Assembly: GCA_947462095.1 (NCBI GenBank)
Contig: CANHNQ010000015.1
Location: forward strand, 1 to 44,088
Source of the DNA: Gemmatimonadota bacterium
Lineage (GTDB): Bacteria > Gemmatimonadota > Gemmatimonadetes > Gemmatimonadales > Gemmatimonadaceae
Direction of reading: 5' to 3'
Length of the DNA stretch: 44,088 nt
The translations under genes were made by a program, and so were the position numbers. Positions 24,712-32,804 of the stretch are shown here, piece by piece (within the stretch, counting starts at the first letter, position 1; the number at the start of each line of letters is the position of its first letter). The notes under the pieces were generated by a model. That model did not search any database and was not told the DNA's origin. It worked only from the letters and a program-made list of their open reading frames with translations.

Positions 24712-25740
24712 CTACTCCAATGCCTGAGTGAGATCGTCGATCACGGTCGACGCATCGTCGAGTCCGATGTTGAGCCGGATCGATCCGTCGGGGAGTGCAC
24801 TCGCCACCGATTCGATGCCGCCGAGTCGCGCGGTATCGTCGGCCGGCTGCACGCGGATGTGCTGCAGACGGCCGAGCAGCGCGCCCACCGCCGCGTCACC
24901 GCCACGCAACGCGATGGCGATCAGGGAGCCGTACCCTGAGAAACATGCGGAAGCCACCGCATGATCGGGGTGTGTGGCGAGACCGGGATAATACACCGCG
25001 CGTAGTGCACGCCGGTCGGTGGCCTGCGCGGCAGCCCATTGCGCCACCGCCATCGCCGTGGCGTTCTGCTGCGCGACGCGCACCTCGAGGGTCTTGAGCC
25101 CGCGGGCCAGATGCTCCACGGCGACGGGATGCGGCTCGGCCCCCCAGGACCGCATCTTGGCGCGGACCTCGTCAACCACGGCGTCGCTGCCGCACACAAC
25201 ACCGGCCACGCCATCCGCATGGCCGTCGAGAAACATGCTCGCAGAGTGCAGCACCACATCGGCCCCGTGCGCCACGGGACGGAAGTTGATGGGACTGGCG
25301 AGCGTGGCATCGACCACCAGCGCGAGCCCGAGTTCGTGCGCCAGCGTAACCGCCGGGCGCATGTCGACGATGCGGGTGGTGGGATCGACGGGCGACTCCA
25401 GGTACATCAGTCGCGTGGTCCGCGTGAGCGACCGCCGCCAGCCACGCGTTTCGGTAGGGTCGACGAAGCTGACCTGCACGCCGAGTGCCGGGAGCTCGTG
25501 CTCGAAGAAGCGGCGCGTGTCCGGACGGAGCCATCGGCTGGCGAGCAGATGGTCACCTTGGCGGAGCAACGACACCATGGTGCCGGCCACGGCAGCCATG
25601 CCGCTGGCCAGCACGAGGGCGGATTCGGTCCCCTCGAGCCGCGCCAATTGCCGCACCACAGAGCGGTCCGCGTGCCCGGAGGCCACGGCGTCGGACCGCC
25701 CGGGCGACGGCATGGGGGGCATCGGATCGATGTCACTCAT
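24712..25740 (-). CDS. Cys/Met-metabolism PLP-fold protein lacking the catalytic Lys
   Basis: A 342-residue protein of the cystathionine gamma-synthase/beta-lyase fold from ATG 25740 (GTG 25749 possible; the earlier open frame overlaps the preceding gene). Clear family segments are LEGTESALVLASGMAA (about 35-50), LVVDATLASP (Asp144, PLP pyridine ligand) and VLHSASMFLDGHADGVAGVV (split across about 164-182). In family members the last reads HSxTKYxxGHSD, with Lys forming the PLP Schiff base; here that position is Met169 (codon 25236-25234). The YGRxGNPT and GYGGT-type Tyr segments are also replaced, and the loop after ESVAS is shortened. The C-terminal Arg (RLNIGLDD) remains. It is therefore probably a pseudoenzyme or has a changed role. 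It lies between the regulatory genes and ftsE. Confidence 0.85.
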   Translation of the reverse strand: MSDIDPMPPMPSPGRSDAVASGHADRSVVRQLARLEGTESALVLASGMAAVAGTMVSLLRQGDHLLASRWLRPDTRRFFEHELPALGVQVSFVDPTETRGWRRSLTRTTRLMYLESPVDPTTRIVDMRPAVTLAHELGLALVVDATLASPINFRPVAHGADVVLHSASMFLDGHADGVAGVVCGSDAVVDEVRAKMRSWGAEPHPVAVEHLARGLKTLEVRVAQQNATAMAVAQWAAAQATDRRALRAVYYPGLATHPDHAVASACFSGYGSLIAIALRGGDAAVGALLGRLQHIRVQPADDTARLGGIESVASALPDGSIRLNIGLDDASTVIDDLTQALE

Positions 25741-25792
25741 GTCGGGCACGGCGATGGGAATGCAGAGGTGGACAGCGAAGCGCCGAACCGGG

Positions 25793-26125
25793 TCAGACGC
25801 GCGTCCGCGAGTCGGTATCCAGCTTGACCACGCGCACGAGTTCGGACGGAGCGGCCCCGACGACGTCTCGCAGGACACACCCGCCGCGAGGCAAGCTGTC
25901 GTCGATCTGCAGTTCGGCCAGTTCGGAACGTCGCTCCGATACCACACGCACCAGTTCGTGTCCCGTCACCAGACGCACCAGCGCGTCATCGGAGCGCAGG
26001 CGCACCATCGGCCCCCGCTCGGCGTCGCCGGGGCGGCTGCTGATGAATCCCACGACCTGCAGCACCGGGGAGAACCCGCTGAACATCCCCAGCTTTCTGG
26101 CTTTGGCCTTCTCTTCCTCGTTCAT
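25793..26125 (-). CDS. small beta-barrel-like protein of unknown function
   Basis: A 110-residue protein from ATG 26125, which overlaps the upstream stop as ATGA and has GAGGGG just before it; the longer frame to 26263 is not needed. A charged start (MNEEEKAKARKLG) is followed by short beta strands (LQVVGFISSR, PMVRLRSDDALVRLVTG, ELVRVVSERR, ELQIDDSLPRGGCVLRD). These recall the double-psi beta-barrel of molybdopterin-dinucleotide-binding domains (the VxVSSRRG...DDSLPxG pattern). It is much too short for an oxidoreductase, so only the fold similarity is suggested. There is no signal or membrane segment. Its place in the overlapping gene chain suggests it works with the STAS/ATPase pair. Confidence 0.65.
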   Translation of the reverse strand: MNEEEKAKARKLGMFSGFSPVLQVVGFISSRPGDAERGPMVRLRSDDALVRLVTGHELVRVVSERRSELAELQIDDSLPRGGCVLRDVVGAAPSELVRVVKLDTDSRTRV

Positions 26126-26679
26126 GTTCCCCTCGCCACGGTGCCGGGCACCGCATAGCCGTCGTCCCGACGCATGATCAGCCGACGGCCGCGCAGTCGT
26201 TCCAACTGCGCGGCCACCGCGGTCTCGCTGACTGCCAGGATCGGCGCCAACGATGCCGCCCAAATCGGCCCATGATCGCGTACCGCTTCCCAGTGCAGCC
26301 GTTCCTCGTCGTCCACGTGGCCGAACAGTTCGGCTGCCCCCTCATGCCATGATACCAACGCCAGCGCATGACGTTCGAGGACGGTCTCGATCGGGTCGAT
26401 GTGCCCCTCGTGAATCCCGCGGAACGTGAGAAAGCCCGGGAGGCCATCGTCGCTCGCGTAGCGCAGCAGGAGCTTGGCGACGATCTCGTCGGCGCACGAG
26501 AAATCGAGCAGGTTGACCTGCGAGAAATCGATCGTGGTCACGACCGAGGCCCCCAGTTCGACCACCTGCTGCTCGATCGCCGTGCGCACGGCGGCGCCGG
26601 TGGGACGTGTGACCAGATTGGAGTACAGATCGCACACCGTGCCGCGCAACACGGTCCCGACGTCGATGTTGACCGTCAC
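26122..26679 (-). CDS. STAS-like (DUF4325-type) protein with C-terminal winged-helix-like region
   Basis: A 185-residue protein from GTG 26679, which overlaps the preceding stop as GTGA; its own stop overlaps the next ATG. Residues about 1-100 resemble STAS-like/DUF4325 domains: GAAVRTAIEQQVVELGA, then IDFSQVNLLDFSCADEIV (50-67). Ser61 in DFSCADE falls about where anti-anti-sigma proteins are phosphorylated, though this is inference. Residues about 115-185 (HWEAVRDHGPIWAA..., SETAVAAQLERLRGRRLI, YAVPG) look like a MarR/winged-helix unit. The protein could thus link a partner-switch domain directly to DNA binding. The adjacent GHKL ATPase is the natural partner kinase. Confidence 0.75.
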   Translation of the reverse strand: MTVNIDVGTVLRGTVCDLYSNLVTRPTGAAVRTAIEQQVVELGASVVTTIDFSQVNLLDFSCADEIVAKLLLRYASDDGLPGFLTFRGIHEGHIDPIETVLERHALALVSWHEGAAELFGHVDDEERLHWEAVRDHGPIWAASLAPILAVSETAVAAQLERLRGRRLIMRRDDGYAVPGTVARGT

Positions 26680-27623
26680 AACGTGCTCCGCGTCCGCCCG
26701 CGGGATGCACCGGCAGTGCGGCTGCGCACGGGCGCCTCGCCCAGTCGTTCGGGAATCGTGACCTGCATCTGGGCGCCGGGAAAGAAGGGCAGTCCTTCGG
26801 TCATCGGCATATCTTCGTCCCACTCGGGGGTGATGGCAATGCGGGCGGTGCCGCTGCGCACCGAGAGCTTGCCGTCCCAGCGTCCCACGAAGCGACGGAT
26901 ACCGGCCAACCCCTGACCGCGGCCTTTGTCACCGTGCCGGAAGCGGCTCACGGCGCGCAGCACGGCATCTTCGAGCGCCATCGCATCATCCCAGCGATCG
27001 CTGCGACGATGTCCCGGCGAGCTCTCGAGCGACTTCCGGAAGCCCACGCCGGCATCGCACACGGCAATCACTACCACGCGACGGCCGAGGCGGCGGGAAT
27101 ACTTGTACGTCTGCACCGCCACCCATCCCCCGAGGCCCGCGTGCTCCACGATGTTCTGACACGACTCACTGAGCGTCATGCCGAAGGCGCCGGTGATCGC
27201 CGTGTCGAGATTGAGCTGACCGTGGAGAATGTCGGCGGCCTTCTGCTGAATCCGCCCGACGACCCCATGTACGTCGTCGCTCTTGGTGATCGGGGTGATC
27301 TCGAGCAACACATCCGACTCGTGCACGTCACGCGCCCGTGGCACGGTGCCGTGCATGTCGTACAACTCGGCCGCATGCCGGAAGAAGCCCGCGCGCGACC
27401 AGTACGACACCGTGTCGGCATGCTCCGGCACGGCGAAGCCCATGCGGTCAGGGCGCGACTGTGCGACACACAGCAGGGCCGTCAGTCCATACGGCGACGC
27501 CCAGCGCGCATGACGCGCGTCGACGAGAATCTTGGCGCCGTCGGGGACCAACGCCAATTGCTCGAACACCTGCTCGAAACTGTGCTCATCGAGTGATGGC
27601 GGTACGCTGATGACAGTCGTCAC
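26676..27623 (-). CDS. GHKL ATPase with N-terminal STAS-like region (anti-sigma-type kinase)
   Basis: A 315-residue protein from GTG 27623 (GTGA overlap with the upstream stop). Residues 1-110 look like a STAS domain (GAKILVDARHARWASPYGLTAL, split around 29-50). Residues about 125-295 form a HATPase_c domain: N-box LSESCQNIVEHA (151-162, with Glu153 and Asn157), G1 box CDAGVGF (189-195) and G2 box GDKGRGQGLAGI (231-242). There is no His phospho-acceptor domain, so it is a Ser-kinase-like, RsbW/SpoIIAB-type ATPase rather than a sensor His kinase. The C-terminus is Arg/Ser-rich. Being fused to STAS and overlapping a second STAS gene points to partner-switch signalling. Confidence 0.82.
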   Translation of the reverse strand: MTTVISVPPSLDEHSFEQVFEQLALVPDGAKILVDARHARWASPYGLTALLCVAQSRPDRMGFAVPEHADTVSYWSRAGFFRHAAELYDMHGTVPRARDVHESDVLLEITPITKSDDVHGVVGRIQQKAADILHGQLNLDTAITGAFGMTLSESCQNIVEHAGLGGWVAVQTYKYSRRLGRRVVVIAVCDAGVGFRKSLESSPGHRRSDRWDDAMALEDAVLRAVSRFRHGDKGRGQGLAGIRRFVGRWDGKLSVRSGTARIAITPEWDEDMPMTEGLPFFPGAQMQVTIPERLGEAPVRSRTAGASRGRTRSTL

Positions 27624-28669
27624 GAAAGACTCAGCTCTCCGCGAAGATGATTCGCGAGCCCGGTGGCCCCGCGATGCTCGACGTTGCGCGACGCGGCCGC
27701 ATTCGCCGTCGCAATCGCATCCGTTAACCTATCACCGGCAAGCAGTCGCGAGAAATGGGTCGCGCCCCAGACATCACCACATCCGGTGGGATCACCGGGG
27801 CCATCGACCCGTGGTGGAACACTCGGTACCAGCCCCGTACGCAGCGCCCCAAGGGCGCCGCTGCCACCGCGCGGCGAGGTGGACAGCGCAGAGGTATGCC
27901 CTCGCGCGGGCGGGAGGTCACTCAGGTGCTCGAAGCCAGGGGCCGCCACGTAGACCGCCCCGCGCTTGCCGAGGGTGACGCACAGGCACGATACACCGGC
28001 GGCCATCGCGGTGGCCGCGAGCGCCATCGAGTCGGGCGCCATCATCTGCATCTCGTCTTCGTTCACCTGAAGCACATCGAAGCAGGCGCACCACGCCGCC
28101 ACATCGGGCAGCGGTTGCGCCACGCGCAGCCCATCGGGGAGCACCGCCATGATCTTCATGTGCAGATCACAGTAGATCGGGCCGCTGAAGTGCGCCCGCA
28201 CCAACTGCGTGGTCTCGAGGTCGAGCTCCCAGCCGCTCAGAAAGTTGATGTACAGCGCATCCAGTCGCGCGGCATCGAGCACGGGCTTGAGGCCCATCCA
28301 CGTCCATGCCGGCACGCCACCGGTGAGATGTTCCGTGCGCCGTTCATCATCGAGATAGCGCAGCTCTACGCGGTTGTTCGGATACGGCACGCCGATGATC
28401 TCCGCATCCGGCGCCATGTGACGCAACGACCGGCAGAACAGGCGCGCGCGATCGACCAGATCGTCGCCCACCCGCGCGAGCGGCACGATCTCCCAGTCGT
28501 CCGGCAGTGCCGCGTCGAGGGCCGACAGCGAGTACGTGATGCCACCCCATTCTTCCACCGGGACGCTGCGCTTGTCACGACCATGCAGCACGTCCCAGAC
28601 GAACGAGCCGATCACGCCCACCCGCTTTTTCCGCGACGCCGTTGGCGCCCCACCGTCGGTGTGCGTCAC
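27620..28669 (-). CDS. PfkB-family carbohydrate kinase
   Basis: A 349-residue PfkB/ribokinase-like sugar kinase from GTG 28669, which overlaps the ROK kinase stop as GTGA. An N-terminal strand VGVIGSFVWD is followed by WGGITYSLSALDA (about 41-53, substrate-side Gly-Gly), NEDE (203-206, the NxxE motif binding Mg) and DPTGCGDVWGAT (293-304) with catalytic Asp299. An insertion of about 37 residues (254-290, Ser/Gly/Pro-rich) precedes the last motif. The substrate, whether sugar, sugar phosphate or nucleoside, cannot be read. It also overlaps the GHKL ATPase by 4 bases, an unusual partner for a sugar kinase. A longer upstream frame is antisense to the ROK gene and is rejected. Confidence 0.88.
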   Translation of the reverse strand: MTHTDGGAPTASRKKRVGVIGSFVWDVLHGRDKRSVPVEEWGGITYSLSALDAALPDDWEIVPLARVGDDLVDRARLFCRSLRHMAPDAEIIGVPYPNNRVELRYLDDERRTEHLTGGVPAWTWMGLKPVLDAARLDALYINFLSGWELDLETTQLVRAHFSGPIYCDLHMKIMAVLPDGLRVAQPLPDVAAWCACFDVLQVNEDEMQMMAPDSMALAATAMAAGVSCLCVTLGKRGAVYVAAPGFEHLSDLPPARGHTSALSTSPRGGSGALGALRTGLVPSVPPRVDGPGDPTGCGDVWGATHFSRLLAGDRLTDAIATANAAASRNVEHRGATGLANHLRGELSLS

Positions 28670-29673
28670 GCGGGCGGCCGACCGGTATGCTGCGCGATGA
28701 ACGTAGCCACGGCGCCCACCACCCCGGCGGTGCCGGGGAGGGTCCCGGGTACGATCCGGCAGGCATCCACCGCCGGCTTGAATGCGCGACGACGGACTTC
28801 CTGACGGAGCGGCCCGAACAACGCCTCGCCGGCCTGCGTCACGCCGCCGGCGATCACGACGCAATCGGGGTTGAACACGTTCAGCAGATTCGCGATGCCG
28901 GTGCCGAGGAAACGGGCCGTGTCGCGGACGATTTCGACGGCCACGACATCGCGCTGCGCAGCGGCCGCATACACCGTGGCGGCCGTGATCTTCGATACGT
29001 CGCCGTTCACCAGGTCCGGCAGAATCGACTGCTGCTCGAACGACAGCGCCTCGCGCGCGCGTTCGGCAATCGCCGTCCCGGAGGCATAGGCCTCGAGGCA
29101 GCCGTAATTGCCGCACCCACAGCGACGACCGGTTTGGTCGATCGTGGTGTGACCGATTTCTCCCGCCACGTCACTCGACCCGTGATACAGCTTGCCGTCG
29201 AAGATGATGCCGCCGCCGATGCCCGTCCCGATCGTCATGCCGATCACATTGCGCGCGCCCTTGGCGGCACCCACCCACCACTCGCCGTACGTCGCACAAT
29301 TCGCGTCGTTGTCGAGCGCCGCCGGCAGTCCGGTCAGCGCCGTCATACGATCGCGCAGCGGGATGTTGTGCCAGTTGAGATTCGGCGCCACGAGTACGAT
29401 GCCTTTCTCGCGGTCCAGCGGTCCCGGTGCGCCCACGCCCACGCCAAGAAACGCGTCGCGCGTGACACCCGCCTCGCGCATGGTCGCCGTCACGGATTCG
29501 TTCACCATGCGGGCCATGCGCGCGATCACCCCATCGGCACCCTCATGGGCCGTGGTGGGTTCGGAGCTCAAGCCGTACTGGCGCGATCCGTCGGCGGACA
29601 TGGCGCAGACGACAATGTTGGTGCCGCCAAGATCGACACCGACAATGAACTGGTTGGCAGGGAGGGCAGTCAT
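28666..29673 (-). CDS. ROK-family glucokinase-like sugar kinase
   Basis: A 335-residue ROK kinase from ATG 29673 (a GTG at 29697 is possible). The ATP-binding loop VGVDLGGTN lies at 11-19. Further on are LDNDANC (catalytic Asp region), GTGIGGGII, the ROK Zn/sugar signature GEIGH followed by CGCGNYGCLEAY, and the adenosine motif VIAGGV. This pattern fits glucokinase or N-acetylhexosamine kinase; the Cys cluster CxCGxxGCxE is complete, so zinc should be bound. It is the first gene of the four-base-overlap chain and lies 66 bases after the GT9 gene. Confidence 0.93.
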   Translation of the reverse strand: MTALPANQFIVGVDLGGTNIVVCAMSADGSRQYGLSSEPTTAHEGADGVIARMARMVNESVTATMREAGVTRDAFLGVGVGAPGPLDREKGIVLVAPNLNWHNIPLRDRMTALTGLPAALDNDANCATYGEWWVGAAKGARNVIGMTIGTGIGGGIIFDGKLYHGSSDVAGEIGHTTIDQTGRRCGCGNYGCLEAYASGTAIAERAREALSFEQQSILPDLVNGDVSKITAATVYAAAAQRDVVAVEIVRDTARFLGTGIANLLNVFNPDCVVIAGGVTQAGEALFGPLRQEVRRRAFKPAVDACRIVPGTLPGTAGVVGAVATFIAQHTGRPPA

Positions 29674-29739
29674 ACGGGCAAAAGATAACGCCGCCACCCA
29701 GTGCCAGCCTCGGCACCGGCGAGAGGCATCGCCTCGCCC

Positions 29740-30771
29740 TCACGACGTCTGGCTGATCCTCGTGACCGCCTCGGCCACGCGTCCCGCCGACAGGTCGCGC
29801 ATGCACTGCCAATGGGCCAGCGGACACGCGCGACCGCCGTGGGCGCTGCACGGCCGACAGGGGAGCCCCTCCCGTTCCAGCACGGCGTGCCGATCCGCCA
29901 CCGGCCCGAATCCCATCGCGGGCACCGTGGGCCCGAAGAGGCTGATGGTCGGCGTGTTCATCGCCGAGGCCAGATGCAGCGGCGCCGAGTCGTTGGTCAC
30001 GAGCGCCGTGCAGCGCGCGAGCAGGGCCGCCGATCCGAGCAGCGAAAGCCTGCCGGTCGTATCGACGATCGGGCGGCCGCCGCGTTGCCGCACGGCGTCC
30101 GCGATGGCCGCGGCCAGCGGGGCATCACCACCGGCGCCGATCACGACCACGCGATGGTCCGGAAGGCGCGCCACGAGCTCACCCGCCAATGCGTCATACG
30201 ACGGCCAGCGCTTGGTCGCCCACACACTGCCGGGAGCGAGCGCGATCAGTGGCGCACCGGGGGGGATGTCGGCGGCCTCCAGCAGCGCGGTCACCTGCGC
30301 CTCGTCGGGGGCGCCGGGATACAGCGAAGGGCGTAGGCGGGTCGGGGTGGGCGCGGGATCGCGCGGATCATCGGCCAGCGCCCACAGGCGCACGGCGTGA
30401 TGCCAGTCGTTGCGGTACGCCACACGGCGCGAGTACAACCACCGTCCCGCCGAGGTGTCGAACCCGACGCTCTCCACACCGGCGAGCCGCGCCAATGCCG
30501 CCGTACGCCACGAGCCCTGCGCCATGTACGCCGTGGTCGCGCCGGTCGCCCGCACTCGCGCCGCCACCCGACGCAGCCCGGTAACGCCCGCGTCGGACTT
30601 CCGTTTGTCGTACACAATCACCGACGACACCGCCGGATGATTCGCCAGCACCGCCGCATTCGCCGGCGTCGCCACCACATGGACGTCACCCGCACGCGCC
30701 AGCCGCTCGATGAGCGGGGTCGTGAGGATCATGTCGCCTAGGAACGAGGTTTGGAGGACGGCGGAGACCAT
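29740..30771 (-). CDS. glycosyltransferase family 9 (heptosyltransferase-like)
   Basis: A 343-residue GT-B glycosyltransferase. The opening QTSFLGDMILTTPLI is typical of ADP-heptose:LPS heptosyltransferases (WaaF/WaaC family). The C-terminal half shows LAPGSVWATKRWP, a PIVDTTGRLSLLGSAALL segment and the donor-site region VTNDSAPLHLASAMNTP followed by LFGPT. Such enzymes add heptose or other sugars to lipopolysaccharide core at the inner face of the inner membrane. A C-terminal Cys-containing segment (CRPCSAHGGRACPLAHWQC) is also common in the family. It is the first gene downstream of the 30784 repeat and is likely transcribed separately from lepA. Confidence 0.9.
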   Translation of the reverse strand: MVSAVLQTSFLGDMILTTPLIERLARAGDVHVVATPANAAVLANHPAVSSVIVYDKRKSDAGVTGLRRVAARVRATGATTAYMAQGSWRTAALARLAGVESVGFDTSAGRWLYSRRVAYRNDWHHAVRLWALADDPRDPAPTPTRLRPSLYPGAPDEAQVTALLEAADIPPGAPLIALAPGSVWATKRWPSYDALAGELVARLPDHRVVVIGAGGDAPLAAAIADAVRQRGGRPIVDTTGRLSLLGSAALLARCTALVTNDSAPLHLASAMNTPTISLFGPTVPAMGFGPVADRHAVLEREGLPCRPCSAHGGRACPLAHWQCMRDLSAGRVAEAVTRISQTS

Positions 30772-30783
30772 ACAGCAAAGTAA

Positions 30784-30854
30784 GGAGTACGGAGTATGGA
30801 GTACGGAGTAGGGGGTAAGGAGTCGTCGACTCCCTACCCCCTAGTCCCTACGCC
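30784..30854. repeat. 7-bp tandem repeats inside an imperfect inverted repeat
   Basis: Four head-to-tail heptamers (ggagtac, ggagtat, ggagtac, ggagtag; 30784-30811) run into an inverted repeat of two 28-base arms (30798-30825 and 30827-30854) matching at 24 positions around a central T. It lies in the 97-base gap between the lepA stop and the GT9 start. It may terminate lepA transcription or be a dispersed chromosomal repeat. It is related in unit sequence to 21863-21883. Confidence 0.85.
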
Positions 30855-30868
30855 CTACTTCGCCGTCA

Positions 30869-32665
30869 TCAATCGACCTGCAGCACCGCAAGAAACGCTT
30901 CCTGCGGAATCTCCACGCTGCCCACCTGCTTCATGCGCTTCTTTCCTTCCTTCTGCTTCTCCAACAGCTTGCGCTTCCGCGAGATGTCGCCGCCGTAGCA
31001 CTTCGCCGTGACGTCCTTGCGCAGCGGCTTCACGGTTTCACGCGCGATGACCTTCATGCCGATCGTGGCCTGAATGACCACTTCGAACATCTGGCGCGGG
31101 ATCAGTTCCTTGAGCTTCTCGGCCACCTTGCGCCCCCACTCGTACGCCTTGTCCTTGTGCACGATCACCGAGAACGCGTCGATCGCGTCGCCGTTGATGA
31201 GCATATCGAGGCGCACGAGATCGCTTTCGCGGTACTCGAGGATCTCATAATCCAGTGAGGCGTAGCCGCGGCTCACCGTTTTCATCTTGTCGAAGAAGTC
31301 GAGAATGATCTCGCCGAGCGGAAACTCCCAGTCGAGCTCCACGCGCACCGTGTCGAGGAAGCGCGTGTTCTTGTAGATGCCACGACGCTCCATGCCGAGC
31401 GTCATGATCGGGCCGATGTAGTCCGACGGGCACATGATGCGCGCGCGCACGTACGGCTCTCGCACGCGCGTGATCACCACCGCCGGCGGCATGAGTGCCG
31501 GATTTTCCACCAGCAGCTCGGTGCCATCGGTCTTGAGGACCTGGTACTCCACGCTGGGCACCGTGGTCACGAGATCGAGATTGTACTCACGCTCCAACCG
31601 CTCCTGCACGATTTCCATGTGCAGCAGCCCCAGGAAACCGCAGCGGAAGCCGAAGCCGAGCGCGGTAGACGTTTCCGGCTCGTACTGCAGCGACGCGTCG
31701 TTGAGCTTCATCTTCTCGAGCGCATCACGCAGCGTTTCGTACTGCGTGGTGTCGGTCGGGTAGATACCGGCAAACACGAACGACTTCACTTCCTGGTAGC
31801 CGGGCAGCGCTTCGGGGGCGCGATTGTCCTGATCGAAAATCGTGTCGCCGGCGCGCGTTTCACGCACCGAGCGCACGGCGGCCAGCACGTAGCCCACTTC
31901 ACCGGCATGCAGCACCTCGGTGGGGACCTGGCGCAGCTGCAGGTAGCCCACTTCGGCCACCTCGTACACGTTGTCGGACGCGCCGAAGGTGATCTTGGTG
32001 CCTTTGCGCATCGAACCGTCGACCACGCGGATGCTCGGGATGGCACCGCGATACTTGTCGTAGTACGAGTCGAAGATGAGCGCCCGCAGCGGACCGTTCA
32101 CATCGCCCGAGGGCGGCGGCACGCGCCGCACGATCTCTTCGAGCAACTCGGGCACCCCGGTGCCTTCCTTGCCGCTCACCTGCAGCACGTCTTCCGGCCG
32201 GCAGCCGATCAGATCGACCACTTCCTGGCGACGGCGTTCCGGCTCCGCGCCCGGCAGGTCGATCTTGTTCAGCACCGGAATGATTTCGAGACCGGCGTCC
32301 ATGGCGAGGAACAGGTTCGACAGCGTCTGCGCCTGAATGCCCTGCGACGCGTCGACCACCAGGATCGCGCCTTCGCAGGCGGCCAGCGACCGCGAGACTT
32401 CGTAGGTGAAGTCCACGTGCCCCGGCGTGTCGATCAGGTTGAGCTCGTAGTTCTGCCCATCGCCCGCTTTGTAGCTCATGCGCACGGCATTGAGCTTGAT
32501 CGTGATGCCGCGCTCACGCTCGAGGTCGAGCGTGTCGAGCACCTGAGATTTCATTTCGCGCTTCTGCAACGTGCCGGTTTTCTCGATCAGGCGGTCCGCG
32601 AGGGTGGACTTGCCGTGATCGATGTGCGCGACGATGCAGAAGTTGCGGATGTGACTGAGTTCCAA
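30869..32665 (-). CDS. lepA: elongation factor 4 (LepA)
   Basis: A 598-residue translational GTPase (E. coli LepA is 599) that acts on ribosomes during initiation or back-translocation. The G domain has AHIDHGKST (G1, about 13-21), DTPGHVDF (G3) and NKIDLPGA (G4). The LepA-specific C-terminus ends [19 protein letters not shown], split here at the Lys-rich stretch. The start appears to be TTG at 32665 (reading MELSHIRNF); no in-frame ATG exists near it, and the family N-terminus agrees. A GC-only 13-bp hairpin lies in the gap upstream. Confidence 0.97.
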   Translation of the reverse strand: MELSHIRNFCIVAHIDHGKSTLADRLIEKTGTLQKREMKSQVLDTLDLERERGITIKLNAVRMSYKAGDGQNYELNLIDTPGHVDFTYEVSRSLAACEGAILVVDASQGIQAQTLSNLFLAMDAGLEIIPVLNKIDLPGAEPERRRQEVVDLIGCRPEDVLQVSGKEGTGVPELLEEIVRRVPPPSGDVNGPLRALIFDSYYDKYRGAIPSIRVVDGSMRKGTKITFGASDNVYEVAEVGYLQLRQVPTEVLHAGEVGYVLAAVRSVRETRAGDTIFDQDNRAPEALPGYQEVKSFVFAGIYPTDTTQYETLRDALEKMKLNDASLQYEPETSTALGFGFRCGFLGLLHMEIVQERLEREYNLDLVTTVPSVEYQVLKTDGTELLVENPALMPPAVVITRVREPYVRARIMCPSDYIGPIMTLGMERRGIYKNTRFLDTVRVELDWEFPLGEIILDFFDKMKTVSRGYASLDYEILEYRESDLVRLDMLINGDAIDAFSVIVHKDKAYEWGRKVAEKLKELIPRQMFEVVIQATIGMKVIARETVKPLRKDVTAKCYGGDISRKRKLLEKQKEGKKRMKQVGSVEIPQEAFLAVLQVD

Positions 32666-32751
32666 CGGTTTGCCTTGCTAGAAGGGGCGATGCGTGGACA
32701 GCCATTTAAGATAATCGATTCGCCCCGCAATCTGGGGACCGGATACGAGAC

Positions 32752-32780
32752 CGGCGGCCGCCCCGAGGGGGCGGCCGCCG
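32752..32780 (-). terminator. GC hairpin between the DUF4384-like gene and lepA
   Basis: A perfect 13-bp stem (32752-32764 and 32768-32780, ending cggccgcc) with loop GAG lies 24 bases beyond the stop of the minus-strand secreted-protein gene. There is no T tract. It is a likely terminator, separating that gene from lepA. The rest of the 139-base gap, which includes ATTATCTTAAAT near 32706-32717, may hold the lepA promoter, but no consensus pair is clear. Confidence 0.65.
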
Positions 32781-32804
32781 TGTAACGCGTTGGTTCCCCG
32801 TGGG

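Noticed and set aside
25741-25947. N-terminal extension of the PLP-fold protein
   Set aside because: It overlaps the preceding 110-aa gene in another frame and its translation is Trp/Cys/Ser-rich and unlike the family.
28670-29116. N-terminal extension of the PfkB kinase
   Set aside because: Lies inside the ROK kinase gene in another frame and is almost all Arg/Gly/His; the GTGA overlap start is better supported.
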